From NCBI GenBank assembly GCA_050952935.1, contig JBMNLS010000001.1, forward strand, positions 434,001 through 498,000: 64,000 nucleotides of DNA, given 5' to 3'. A program made the translations under genes and the position numbers. The notes under the pieces were generated by a model. That model did not search any database. It was not told where the DNA came from and saw only the letters and a list, made by a program, of their open reading frames with translations. Positions 43,730 to 52,729 of the stretch are shown here, in pieces. Each line of letters begins with the position of its first letter. Within the stretch, counting starts at the first letter, position 1. The stretch is from UBA6115 sp050952935 (GTDB lineage Bacteria; Bacillota; Clostridia; Christensenellales; Aristaeellaceae).

Positions 43730-44983
43730 ATGCGTTATTCTACCACAGATACCTATCAACTCAAAAGGGAAATCATCACCTTCGCCAGGCGTCTGAGTGA
43801 AGGCCTCCCACGGGATTGGGAAAAGTTTACCGCTGATATGCTTTTCGGCATCCTCGCGTCCAGCAGCTGCATTCTTTCCCGCTTTGCCGATGTGCTCAAA
43901 GAAGATATCTTGAAAAAGAACACCGTTGAACGCTTGGCACGAAAGCTGTTAGAAGATATGCCCCCCGAACTCACCCATCATTACCTGTCCTTTGCCCGGA
44001 ACATCGCGCAGGACACGGGGCCTGTCTTTGTGGATGATACGGACATCACCAAGCCCTATGGCAAAGCCTTTGAGGATATGGGAACGGTCAGAGATGGCTC
44101 TTCGGCAGATAAAAAGCTGAAGAATGGGTATTATGTGACTGAAATGACTGCCCTGAGCCATCGTACCCGTCAGCCTATCAGCCTCTATTCCCATATCCAT
44201 TCCTCTCACTCAAAAAACTATACCTCTGTCAACGACATCACCTTCCGGGCATTGAAAGAAGTTTTCCCTTATTTCCCCAAAGCAACCTATGTCTTTGACC
44301 GGGGTTATGATATGAACAAGCTATATCTTTTCATGTACGAGCATGAAAAGAGCTTCATCGTTCGTGTCACCAGCAACAGAAATCTGTTCTGTAAAAACAA
44401 GTGGTTCAAGTCGACCACGCTCAGGGACAAATACAAAGGCAAGTTTAAGTGCCCGGTCTTATATGGCGGCAAAAAGACTGAATGCTGGGTCACCTGTGTC
44501 AATGTCAAGATCACCGCGAGCTGCAAATGGCTCAAGTTAGTATTGGTATATGGGCTGTCAGATACCCCCATGATGCTGTTGACCAACCGCCCGGTCAGAA
44601 ACAGGGAGGACGCGCTGCAGGTTGTCCGGATGTATTTCATGCGGTGGCGGATAGAGGAACATTTCCGCTTCAAGAAGACGACCCTGGGGTTTGAGGATAT
44701 GCGGGTGCGCAAGCTGAAGGCAATGAATCACTTGAGTCAGTTTGTGAGCATGGCCATTGGCTTTTTGTGCGCACAGGCAGACAAAAGAAACACCTCCAGG
44801 CTCAGGCGCGCCGTGACGCGCGAGGCAAATGGACAGAAGCAGGAGCACAAAATATCCTTTCTGCTTTATAGAATGGGGTTGGGTATCCAGCGCATTCTGG
44901 CCAGGGCACAAACAGGCATCCGTGCCTGGTTCCGCATAGGCCGGCCCAAATACAGGCAGTTATCCTTCCCTTTGCTATGTTGA
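43730..44983 (+). mobile_element. IS4-family transposase
   Basis: An intact 417-residue DDE transposase. The catalytic Asp residues are in VFVDDTDITKPYG and YVFDRGYDMN, and the Glu is in the IS4 signature YFMRWRIEEHFRFKK, which fits Y-(2)-R-(3)-E-(6)-K exactly. It cuts and inserts its own element. GGGAGG precedes ATG 43730. I compared about 150 bases on both sides and found no convincing terminal inverted repeats or target duplication, so element ends are undefined. Confidence 0.9.
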
Positions 44984-45290
44984 AATACAACAACTGAATA
45001 GGCGCGCGCAAGGGCTTGTTTACCTTCCCTTTTTTTGGAAAATTCGCTCTGTAAAATGAAATACCGCATCCTCTACCATGCAGAGGCTCAAGAATCTCTG
45101 CTCATTGCACCAGAAGATTGCAAAATACGGAAACTCAAACAAGGAAAAACATTGAACAAACTGAATGAATGTGTTAGAGTGCAGGCGGGACCTCATAAAA
45201 CACGAGAAACAACGGAGGACTTGCCTGAAAGCGGAGGGAAACTTACAGCAGCAGAGGTTTGAAATCCTCGCTTAAAGAAGTGAAAGAATT
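44984..45290. other. 307-bp gap between IS4 and the EAL gene
   Basis: AT-rich sequence. A 68-codon plus-strand frame from 45056 has no ribosome binding site and no recognisable motif, so I do not call it. No clear promoter or inverted repeat is seen. The right end of the insertion sequence should lie here. Confidence 0.35.
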
Positions 45291-48200
45291 ATGAAATATG
45301 ACATTATTCTATCAATAATATATTATCTTTGCGCTTGTTTTTATTCGTTTTTTGGTTTTTACACGCTGATTTCCAACTTTAAAAGTCATATCAACAGGCG
45401 GTTTCTACTGATAACACTCTCAATGGCGGTTTGGTCATTTGCATATTGCTTTTCAATCTCTGAGCCTACAGCGGAAGTAAGGGCTTTTTGGGGGTCCTTC
45501 TCCGCTTTAGGTTGGGGTACATTTTATGCCTTATTTCTCCGCCTTGTCTTGATCATAACGGATAATGGATTTCAATTTAACAAACTGAGAAACAGAATTT
45601 TTTTCTATTTGCCCGCTCTTATAAGCATATTTCTGTTCGCGCCCTTTGGACATTTTGCCAACATAAAATATGAGCTGGCGCCGTGTGACGGCGGTTTAAT
45701 AAGCTTTCTCTCCGCTAACATTGGACCAATTTGGATTGCCTTATATTCCACTGTTTATTCAGTTGCTGCTGTTATATTGCTTGTTCGCTGGTGGAAAAAA
45801 ATTGAACCTCATAACCCTCTGAAGCGGTATATAGGATATTTTATCATATCCACAATATTTCCCTTTTTTGCAGGAGCGACAACAGATATTTTTTCCGATG
45901 TTTTGGGATTAACTCAGATTCCGAGATTGACCATTGTGTTTTTGGTTTTTCCTACATACTTATTGTCTGTCACGCTGGAAAAATTCGGGTTGCTTCTTGG
46001 AAGAACCAAGAGGGAATTCTTTCCCCAGGATCCCGGAAGCATTCAGGAAAACCGATTGCATTTATTCCAATCTGCGGCACTCCTGTTTACATTTGGTGCC
46101 GCAGGATCCTTTTTTTCAGAATATTTTATTGCGGGAGAGCCTTTCAAACGTGAGTTTTTGTTCGCTATAATTGTGTGGATTTTGGGTATTTCTTTTCTGT
46201 TTATGCCGCACGCAGTAAAAAAGCATACGACTCAAAATACCCTTTTCCTGATAACAAGCATAGCGGGCATGCTTGCTTTCCTTATTAGTGATATTGATAA
46301 GGGAGCGGTAACGGTATGGGCAGTGTATATCGTCTTTCTTCTGTATTCCGTTATTCTTGGCAGCAGAGTTCATACTTTTGTTTTTCTGGTCGTTACCCTT
46401 ATCATTCAAGTTGCTATCGGGATTGCTTACCCGGAAGTTTCTGTCATCATCAATAACAATCAGTATTTGAAAAGGATTTTTATCATTGTATTATCCTTTG
46501 TTGCTGTGCGATACCTGACGGATGAATACGCTTCAAAGCTGAAAGGATATCAAAGATTTTCAAACGAGCAGGAAACGCTTGAAAGGATTTCAACCAGTTT
46601 TATTTCAATTAATAACGAAAATGTCAAAGACAAAATCGACGAATTGTTTGAAATGTCCGCCGGAATACTGGGTTTTGACAACGCGTTTTTATTCGAGTTC
46701 GACCCGGATTATGAATATGCGACCATTATCAATATGTATGTAAAAGATGCTGAAAGCGAATCCTCTCTTTTATATCATCCGGGAACAAAGTTTAAGACAG
46801 CGGATTTTCCCGAAGTTAAACCCCTGATAGCCCACAACTCGCCGATACTGAGCGAAGATGTCGCGAACATTTCCGTTGACGAGGCCGGAGACCAAAAGGG
46901 CTTTTTCATGTCAAGGGGAATAAATTCTTTCTTTGCACTGCCAATAGTAATCGACAATAAAACAGATGGATTTTTTGTCATTGAATACAAAGACCGAAGC
47001 GATAAAAGGTTCACAGAAAGCCGATTGAACTATTTGCAGATCATTACAAATATATTAGGAGACGCCAGGAAAAAGACCTTATACGAAGGAATGCTGTACG
47101 ATTTCGCTTATTTTGATGAATCCACAAAATTAGCGAACAGGAATATGCTTAAAAAATCCTTGGAGGAAATGATATCTCACAGAGAAGAACAAGAAAATCT
47201 GGTGATATTTAGTGTTGAGCTGGATAATCTAAGGATGATCAACGATACCTTCGGGCACAGCATAGGGGAGCAGATAGTCATAAAATCGGCATCCATTCTT
47301 AAAAACCTGATGAAGGATGGGTGCGATCTATCAAGGGTTGATGAAGGGAAATTCATCGTTGTTATGCCCGTTGCGGAAACCGCCGAGCAGATAGAGGAGT
47401 GCGCGAATAAAATAGCCGGTGCTTTTTCTAATCCTATCCTGCCGTCGGAAGGAATTGAAGCATTATTTGTTATTGTCAGCATAGGGATATCCGTGTATCC
47501 GGATGACGGAAGAGATGCCGATACGCTCTTGAAGAATGCCGATCTGGCAACATATGAAGCGAAATTCTCTGACAATAAGATCGTTTTCTGTTCGGAACAG
47601 CTAAAAAACCGTACCGAGGAAAACACTTTGCTCACGAACAGGCTTTTCCATGCATTGCAGAAGGAAGAGTTTTTCCTGGAATTTCAGCCACAGATTAGTT
47701 GCAGCACGGAAAAAACCATCGGCATTGAAGCCTTGCTCAGATGGAATTATGACGACAAAAAAAGGATACCGCCAGACAGATTTATCCCCATCCTTGAGCA
47801 AACAGGATTGATCTATGATGTGGGGCTCTGGGTGCTGGAACAAGCGCTTCAAGAGCACAACAGGCTGATTGCAAAGGGATTTCCGCCTCTTCGTGTTTCA
47901 GTGAACCTGTCGGTTGTACAATTCCAGGGAGAAGATTTTATTCCTGATTTCAGAAAAATCATCGAGGAAAGCGGGGTAAACCCGAAATATATTGAGCTGG
48001 AAATTACGGAAAGCCTGTTCTCTAAAAACCCTGAGGATGTACTTAATAAACTGTACAAACTGAAGGAGTTGGGGGTAAGGATTGCCATAGATGATTTCGG
48101 CAAAGGATACTCATCATTAAACCGGTTGAAGCTGGTGCCTTTTGACAGAATCAAAATAGACAAAGAAATCATCGACTATATTGATATAGAAAGTAAAAAA

Positions 48201-48386
48201 GCCCCCATCACGAACACCATTATTTTATTGGCTAAAGCCTTCAGCGCGGACATTACGGCAGAAGGCGTGGAAACAAAGGAGCAGGTGGATTTTCTGAAAA
48301 GCCTGTATTGCGGTGAAATACAGGGATACTATTATTCAAGGCCCCTGTCGCCGGAAGCGCTGGAAGAATTTCTCAAAAAAGAATAA
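45291..48386 (+). CDS. Membrane GAF-GGDEF-EAL cyclic-di-GMP phosphodiesterase
   Basis: 1031 residues: a 7TM histidine-kinase-type sensor (about 1-240), a second membrane block (about 265-425), a GAF domain (about 430-590), a degenerate GGDEF (about 605-765, with VDEGKF where GGDEF belongs) and an EAL domain (about 785-1025). The EAL part keeps IEALLRW, NLSVVQF, LEITES, IDDFGKGYSSL, KIDKEI and AEGVET, so it should hydrolyse c-di-GMP, while the GGDEF half is probably not a cyclase. The gene is distinctly AT-rich compared with most of the window and lies beside an IS element. The ribosome binding site is weak. Confidence 0.88.
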   Translation: MKYDIILSIIYYLCACFYSFFGFYTLISNFKSHINRRFLLITLSMAVWSFAYCFSISEPTAEVRAFWGSFSALGWGTFYALFLRLVLIITDNGFQFNKLRNRIFFYLPALISIFLFAPFGHFANIKYELAPCDGGLISFLSANIGPIWIALYSTVYSVAAVILLVRWWKKIEPHNPLKRYIGYFIISTIFPFFAGATTDIFSDVLGLTQIPRLTIVFLVFPTYLLSVTLEKFGLLLGRTKREFFPQDPGSIQENRLHLFQSAALLFTFGAAGSFFSEYFIAGEPFKREFLFAIIVWILGISFLFMPHAVKKHTTQNTLFLITSIAGMLAFLISDIDKGAVTVWAVYIVFLLYSVILGSRVHTFVFLVVTLIIQVAIGIAYPEVSVIINNNQYLKRIFIIVLSFVAVRYLTDEYASKLKGYQRFSNEQETLERISTSFISINNENVKDKIDELFEMSAGILGFDNAFLFEFDPDYEYATIINMYVKDAESESSLLYHPGTKFKTADFPEVKPLIAHNSPILSEDVANISVDEAGDQKGFFMSRGINSFFALPIVIDNKTDGFFVIEYKDRSDKRFTESRLNYLQIITNILGDARKKTLYEGMLYDFAYFDESTKLANRNMLKKSLEEMISHREEQENLVIFSVELDNLRMINDTFGHSIGEQIVIKSASILKNLMKDGCDLSRVDEGKFIVVMPVAETAEQIEECANKIAGAFSNPILPSEGIEALFVIVSIGISVYPDDGRDADTLLKNADLATYEAKFSDNKIVFCSEQLKNRTEENTLLTNRLFHALQKEEFFLEFQPQISCSTEKTIGIEALLRWNYDDKKRIPPDRFIPILEQTGLIYDVGLWVLEQALQEHNRLIAKGFPPLRVSVNLSVVQFQGEDFIPDFRKIIEESGVNPKYIELEITESLFSKNPEDVLNKLYKLKELGVRIAIDDFGKGYSSLNRLKLVPFDRIKIDKEIIDYIDIESKKAPITNTIILLAKAFSADITAEGVETKEQVDFLKSLYCGEIQGYYYSRPLSPEALEEFLKKE

Positions 48387-48392
48387 ACGGTT

Positions 48393-48426
48393 GCCTGTTC
48401 TATCCATTGGAGCAGGCGGATTTTTT
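48393..48426 (+). terminator. Terminator of the EAL gene
   Basis: GCCTGTTC / GAGCAGGC (8 bp with one wobble), 9-nt loop, GGA and then six T, starting 7 bases past the stop codon. Confidence 0.75.
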
Positions 48427-48491
48427 GGTCAATATATCACCTTCCGGAATCATGTTGTGGTGAGATTTGCATTATCCTGCAAGTTCTTGGT

Positions 48492-48508
48492 TTCGATTCA
48501 GTTTAGAA
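48492..48508 (+). promoter_or_regulatory. Shared 17-nt box upstream of the two-component genes
   Basis: TTTCGATTCAGTTTAGA. The same 17 bases with one change occur at 50361-50377 upstream of the radical SAM gene. In both places the box ends 9 bases before a -10-like hexamer (TAATAT here), so it would cover the -35 region, as expected for an OmpR/PhoB-type activator site. Confidence 0.5.
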
Positions 48509-48544
48509 TAGCGGGTTAATATTACTATTGAGGTGATGCGGACC

Positions 48545-49219
48545 ATGGTTCATATTCTGGTGGTTGATGATGACAAAAACACTCGCCGGTTGATTCAAGC
48601 CGTGCTGGAAGCAGAGGGGTATACTGTGACCACCGCCGTGGATGGCCAGGATGCACTTAGCAAAATCGACCAGCATTGCTTTGACCTGATTGTGCTGGAT
48701 GTGATGATGCCGGGCATGGACGGATACGAATTGACAAAGACACTTCGAGAAGGGCAAAGCGAGCTGCCCATCCTGATGATCTCTGCCCGGCAATTGCCCA
48801 TACACAAGCATCAGGGTTTTCTGGTAGGTACCGATGATTACATGACCAAGCCTCTGGATGTAGAGGAAATGCTGCTTCGTATCAAGGCGCTGCTGCGCCG
48901 TGCGCGTATCGTCAGCGAGCGCCAGCTGATGGTGGGCGATGTGTTGCTGGATTATGATGCCATGACGGTTTCCCGGCCCGGCGAAACGATGGAATTGCCA
49001 CAAAAGGAATTCCTGCTGCTGTACAAGTTGCTGTCCTACCCAGGCAAGATTTTTACACGCATTCAGCTGATGGATGAAATCTGGGGAGCTGATTCCGAAA
49101 CCGGCTGGGAAACTGTTACCGTGCACATCGGCAGGTTACGCCGGCGGTTTGCGGACTGGCCAGAATTTGAAATCCAGTCCGTCCGTGGGTTGGGTTACAA
49201 GGCGGTGAAAAAAGTATGA
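48545..49219 (+). CDS. OmpR-family response regulator
   Basis: 224 residues. Receiver domain with acidic pocket VVDDDKN, phospho-acceptor Asp in LIVLDVMMPGMDGYEL, and Lys in YMTKPLDV; C-terminal winged helix with KEFLLLYKLLSYPGKIFTR and VHIGRLRRRF. It is phosphorylated by the sensor kinase encoded next, whose ATG overlaps its stop. ATG 48545 is 9 bases after GAGGTG; two earlier in-frame starts (48533, 48536) are less likely. The shared box upstream suggests self-regulation. Confidence 0.93.
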   Translation: MVHILVVDDDKNTRRLIQAVLEAEGYTVTTAVDGQDALSKIDQHCFDLIVLDVMMPGMDGYELTKTLREGQSELPILMISARQLPIHKHQGFLVGTDDYMTKPLDVEEMLLRIKALLRRARIVSERQLMVGDVLLDYDAMTVSRPGETMELPQKEFLLLYKLLSYPGKIFTRIQLMDEIWGADSETGWETVTVHIGRLRRRFADWPEFEIQSVRGLGYKAVKKV

Positions 49220-50310
49220 GCAAGGCAAATATCATTCATCCGGCAGATGCCGTCCTGCAGCAGGAGAGGCAGTACCGCGTGGCGCTGTATGTGTTGTTTA
49301 CCACGGTGGTGTTCTGTCTGTTTCTGATCATCATGGCTGTTGTGGTCGGTGCGGTGGTGGCGCTGATTCATCTGAATGTGCTGCGGGTGGGAACCGAACA
49401 TTTGGATTTGCGTCGGTTAATCCTGTACATTGTCCTGGCCAGCATCATTTTAGGTGCGCTTCTGTTCGCCATTGTCAGCCGGTATCCCCTGCGGCCGGTC
49501 TATCAGGTGATTGAGGCTGTCAACCGCCTTGCGGCTGGGGATTTTACAACCCGGCTGCAATTCGGCAAATGGCTGCGCCATCACCCGGCGATGAAGGAAT
49601 TGAGCAACAGTTTTAACAAGATGGCGGAAGAATTGGAAAAAACAGAAATGCTTCGCTCAGATTTTATCAATGCTTTTTCTCATGAGTTCAAAACCCCCAT
49701 TGTATCCATCGCGGGCTTTGCCGCGCTGCTGAAGCGCGGAAACCTGACGCCAGCGCAGCAGTGGGAATACATGGATGCCATCGAAGAGGAATCACTGCGG
49801 TTGTCGGCCATGGCCACCAATGTGCTCAACCTGTCCAAGGTAGAAAACCAGGCCATTTTACGCGATGTAACCACCTTTAACTTGTCCGAGCAAATACGCT
49901 CATGTGTGCTGTTGCTGGAAAACCAGTGGAGCAGGAAACACATGGAGTTAAACTTGGACTTTGACGAGCATAACATCACCGCCAATGAAGAGCTGCTCAA
50001 GCAGGTATGGATTAATCTCATCGACAACGCCATAAAATTCACTCCGGCCTATGGGATGATAAAAATTGCCATGGAACCAAATGAACAGCAGCTGTCGGTA
50101 TCGGTGACCAACACGGGCAGCACCATTCCGCCTGAAAGCATGGAACGAATTTTTCAAAAATTCTACCAGGCCGATACTTCCCGCGCCACCGCAGGCAATG
50201 GCGTGGGGTTGGCCATTGTGAAAAAAGTGGTGGAGCTGCATAAGGGCATTGTCCGTGTCACCAGCCAGCAGGACATCACCACCTTTACTGTCACCCTGCC
50301 CATCAAATAG
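49216..50310 (+). CDS. Sensor histidine kinase
   Basis: 364 residues. Two membrane helices (about 20-50 and 70-92) are separated by only about 20 residues, so there is almost no external sensor domain. Then come HAMP (about 95-145), HisKA with the phospho-acceptor His in NAFSHEFKTPIVS (near 155), and HATPase with N box WINLIDNAIKF and G box NGVGLAIVKKVV. Kinases with such short loops often sense membrane events or partner proteins. It overlaps the regulator gene by 4 bp, and a terminator follows. Confidence 0.93.
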   Translation: MSKANIIHPADAVLQQERQYRVALYVLFTTVVFCLFLIIMAVVVGAVVALIHLNVLRVGTEHLDLRRLILYIVLASIILGALLFAIVSRYPLRPVYQVIEAVNRLAAGDFTTRLQFGKWLRHHPAMKELSNSFNKMAEELEKTEMLRSDFINAFSHEFKTPIVSIAGFAALLKRGNLTPAQQWEYMDAIEEESLRLSAMATNVLNLSKVENQAILRDVTTFNLSEQIRSCVLLLENQWSRKHMELNLDFDEHNITANEELLKQVWINLIDNAIKFTPAYGMIKIAMEPNEQQLSVSVTNTGSTIPPESMERIFQKFYQADTSRATAGNGVGLAIVKKVVELHKGIVRVTSQQDITTFTVTLPIK

Positions 50311-50330
50311 GCAATGCTGCTTCACTTTTG

Positions 50331-50369
50331 CTCCCCCGGACAGCCGATGCTCCAGGGGAGTTTCGTTTC
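50331..50369 (+). terminator. Terminator of the two-component operon
   Basis: CTCCCC.GGA pairs with TCC.GGGGAG (50331-50360), followed by TTTCGTTT. The T-rich tail overlaps the second copy of the 17-nt box. Confidence 0.65.
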
Positions 50370-50377
50370 AGTTTAGA
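50361..50377 (+). promoter_or_regulatory. Second copy of the 17-nt box, upstream of the radical SAM gene
   Basis: TTTCGTTTCAGTTTAGA, 16 of 17 bases as in the copy at 48492-48508. It ends 9 bases before TATCCT, the same phase as in the first copy, which supports control of the radical SAM-degV pair by the upstream response regulator. Confidence 0.5.
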
Positions 50378-50425
50378 TTTCTGCGATATCCTTTAACAAA
50401 TCAATAGTCAAAGGAGGTTTGTATC

Positions 50426-51844
50426 ATGAATCTTACTGAAACTGCAAAAGCTTTTGGCGTGAAACAGGTGCTTAAGTATATTGAGCGGGATTTTGACCAG
50501 AACGCTGTCAAGATCTGTGACTGGCTGATCGCACACGACAAAACAAACTCCGTATCCAGACAGGCTCGGGTGGCGCGGGAGGTGCTGAGCGACAAGGATA
50601 ACAACTGGTATCAATTGGTCAAAAGCCTGTATACTGACATTGACGCCGGACAGCGCAAGCGTATTTTTGAGAATTTCATTATCAACGCCAGCATGATTGG
50701 CTCGCCGTCCGGCTTTGCCAACAGGGTGCGGCACGGCTGCAACGTGCCCTGGGCCATCCTGCTGGACCCCACATCGGGCTGCAACCTGCATTGCATCGGG
50801 TGCTGGGCTGCCGAATACGGCAACAAACTGAACCTCACCCTGGAGGAGATGGACAGCATCATCACGCAGGCCAAGGAGCTGGGATGTTATTTCTTTTTGT
50901 ATTCCGGCGGCGAGCCGCTGGTGCGCAAGAAGGATTTGATTACGCTGTGTGAGCGGCACCCCGATGCAGCCTTCCTTGCCTTCACCAACGGCACGCTGAT
51001 TGACGAGGCTTTTGCGGACGAATTGCTGCGTGTAAAAAATTTCGTACCTGCCATTTCAGTGGAAGGCTTTGAGGAAACCACCGATGCGCGCCGTGGCAAG
51101 GGCACGTATGCAGCTGTGGTGCGGGCCATGAACCTGCTCAAGGAAAAGAAACTGGCCTTTGGCATCTCCTGCTGCTATACCAGCCAGAACTGGGATATCA
51201 TCGGCAGCGAGGCATACTACGACGCCATGATTGAACTGGGCGCCAAGTTCATGTGGCTGTTTACCTATATACCGGTAGGCCGGGACGCCGCACCGGAATT
51301 AATGGTAACCGCCGAACAGCGCGCGCATATGTATCATTTTGTGCGTGAAATGCGGCAGAAGAAGCCCCTCTTTACCCTGGACTTTTGGAACGATGGCGAA
51401 TACGCTGACGGCTGCATCGCAGGCGGCAGGCGATATCTGCACATCAACGCCAACGGTGATGTAGAGCCATGTGCCTTTATCCACTACAGCGACAGCAATA
51501 TCCGGGAAAAGACGCTGTTGGAGGCACTGCAATCGCCGCTATTCATGTCCTACTATCATGAGCAGCCTTTCAATGAGAATATGCTGCGTCCCTGCCCGCT
51601 GCTGGATAATCAGGGCAAACTGGCTGAGATGGTGGATGCCTGTGGCGCCCAATCCACCGACCTGCAAAACCCGGAAGATGTGCACGATCTGTGCGCCAAA
51701 TGCAAGGCAGCAGCCGATTCCTGGGCAGTCAAAAGCCAGGAGTTGTGGGAAGCCAGTGACGGCCCTGAAAAATGGGCGGCTAAAAAAATGGAAATACAAC
51801 AACACGAGCAACAATATAAGGAAAAGTACACCCGGAGCAAGTAA
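50426..51844 (+). CDS. Radical SAM protein with SPASM-like C-terminal region
   Basis: 472 residues. An N-terminal helical region (about 1-100) precedes the radical SAM core with CNLHCIGC (CxxxCxxC) and the SAM-binding FLYSGGEPLVR. The C-terminal part has cysteines in GCIAGGRRYLHINANGDVEPC, RPCPLLDN and DLCAKC, like auxiliary-cluster (SPASM-type) domains. The reaction is unknown; no precursor peptide gene is seen nearby, so peptide modification is only one option. AAAGGAGG precedes ATG. degV begins within its stop codon (TAATG). Confidence 0.85.
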   Translation: MNLTETAKAFGVKQVLKYIERDFDQNAVKICDWLIAHDKTNSVSRQARVAREVLSDKDNNWYQLVKSLYTDIDAGQRKRIFENFIINASMIGSPSGFANRVRHGCNVPWAILLDPTSGCNLHCIGCWAAEYGNKLNLTLEEMDSIITQAKELGCYFFLYSGGEPLVRKKDLITLCERHPDAAFLAFTNGTLIDEAFADELLRVKNFVPAISVEGFEETTDARRGKGTYAAVVRAMNLLKEKKLAFGISCCYTSQNWDIIGSEAYYDAMIELGAKFMWLFTYIPVGRDAAPELMVTAEQRAHMYHFVREMRQKKPLFTLDFWNDGEYADGCIAGGRRYLHINANGDVEPCAFIHYSDSNIREKTLLEALQSPLFMSYYHEQPFNENMLRPCPLLDNQGKLAEMVDACGAQSTDLQNPEDVHDLCAKCKAAADSWAVKSQELWEASDGPEKWAAKKMEIQQHEQQYKEKYTRSK

Positions 51845-52710
51845 TGAAAACCGCCATCATGACCGACACCAACAGTGGCATTTCGGTGCAGGAAGGCGCT
51901 GATCATGGCATCCACGTGCTGCCTATGCCGGTGATTGTGAACGGCATAGGCTATACTGAGGGTGTTGATATTACGCACGCGCAACTGTACGCGGCGCTGG
52001 AATCCGGAAAGGCGGCATACACATCCCAGCCTGCACCCGGCGATGTGACGGACATGTGGGACAACATCCTCAACCGGGGAGCTGAGGAGATTGTGTATAT
52101 TCCCATGAGCAGCGGGCTTAGCAGCGCGTGCGAGACGGCATTTATCCTGGCTCGGGAGTATGAGGGCAGGGTATTGGTGGTGGACAACCGCCGCATTTCG
52201 GCGATCCAGCGCAGCAGTGTGCTGGATGCCTTGTACATGTCGCGCCGGGGTATGCGCGCGGCCGACATCAAAGCGCAGTTGGAAAAGAACGCTTTTGACG
52301 CGAGCATTTACATCTGCGTGGACACATTGAAATACTTAAAAAGAGGCAGCCGAATTACATCAGCCGGCGCCTCGCTTGCCACCGCTATGAACCTGCACCC
52401 CGTGCTCAACATCCGCGGCGGCAAATTGGATGCCGAGTGCGTTGTGCGTGGCCAAAAGCGCATGCAGAAAACGCTGATTAAACTCATGGAAACGGATATT
52501 AAAAACAGGTTCCAGTATATCCCGGCGCAGGATATATCGCTGTACACAGGCGGAACCCTGACCGACAGCCAGGAGGCGCAGGCGTGGAATGCGCGCGTTC
52601 AGAAAGCATTTCCGGAGTATCAGGTAGTGTATTACGAGTTGTCCTGCTCCATCGCCTGCCATGTAGGGCCTAATGCCATTGCCATTGGCATGTCCCTTAG
52701 CAATAGATAA
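51844..52710 (+). CDS. DegV-family fatty-acid-binding protein
   Basis: 288 residues. The DegV fold binds a fatty acid, and in Gram-positive bacteria related FakB proteins present it to the FakA kinase. Visible are IMTDTNSGIS, YTSQPAPGDV, VYIPMSSGLSSACETA and LHPVLNIRGGKL. It shares a one-base stop/start overlap with the radical SAM gene, so both are made together. No fakA is adjacent. It is convergent with kdgT. Confidence 0.9.
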   Translation: MKTAIMTDTNSGISVQEGADHGIHVLPMPVIVNGIGYTEGVDITHAQLYAALESGKAAYTSQPAPGDVTDMWDNILNRGAEEIVYIPMSSGLSSACETAFILAREYEGRVLVVDNRRISAIQRSSVLDALYMSRRGMRAADIKAQLEKNAFDASIYICVDTLKYLKRGSRITSAGASLATAMNLHPVLNIRGGKLDAECVVRGQKRMQKTLIKLMETDIKNRFQYIPAQDISLYTGGTLTDSQEAQAWNARVQKAFPEYQVVYYELSCSIACHVGPNAIAIGMSLSNR

Positions 52711-52729
52711 TACATGATATTCTCCACGG

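Noticed and set aside
43560..45110. Terminal inverted repeats of the IS4 element
   Set aside because: Comparison of about 150 bases on either side of the transposase gave only short A/T-rich matches, too weak to define ends.
45056..45262. A 68-codon frame between the transposase and the EAL gene
   Set aside because: No ribosome binding site, no motif and unusual composition; probably chance or debris from the IS insertion.
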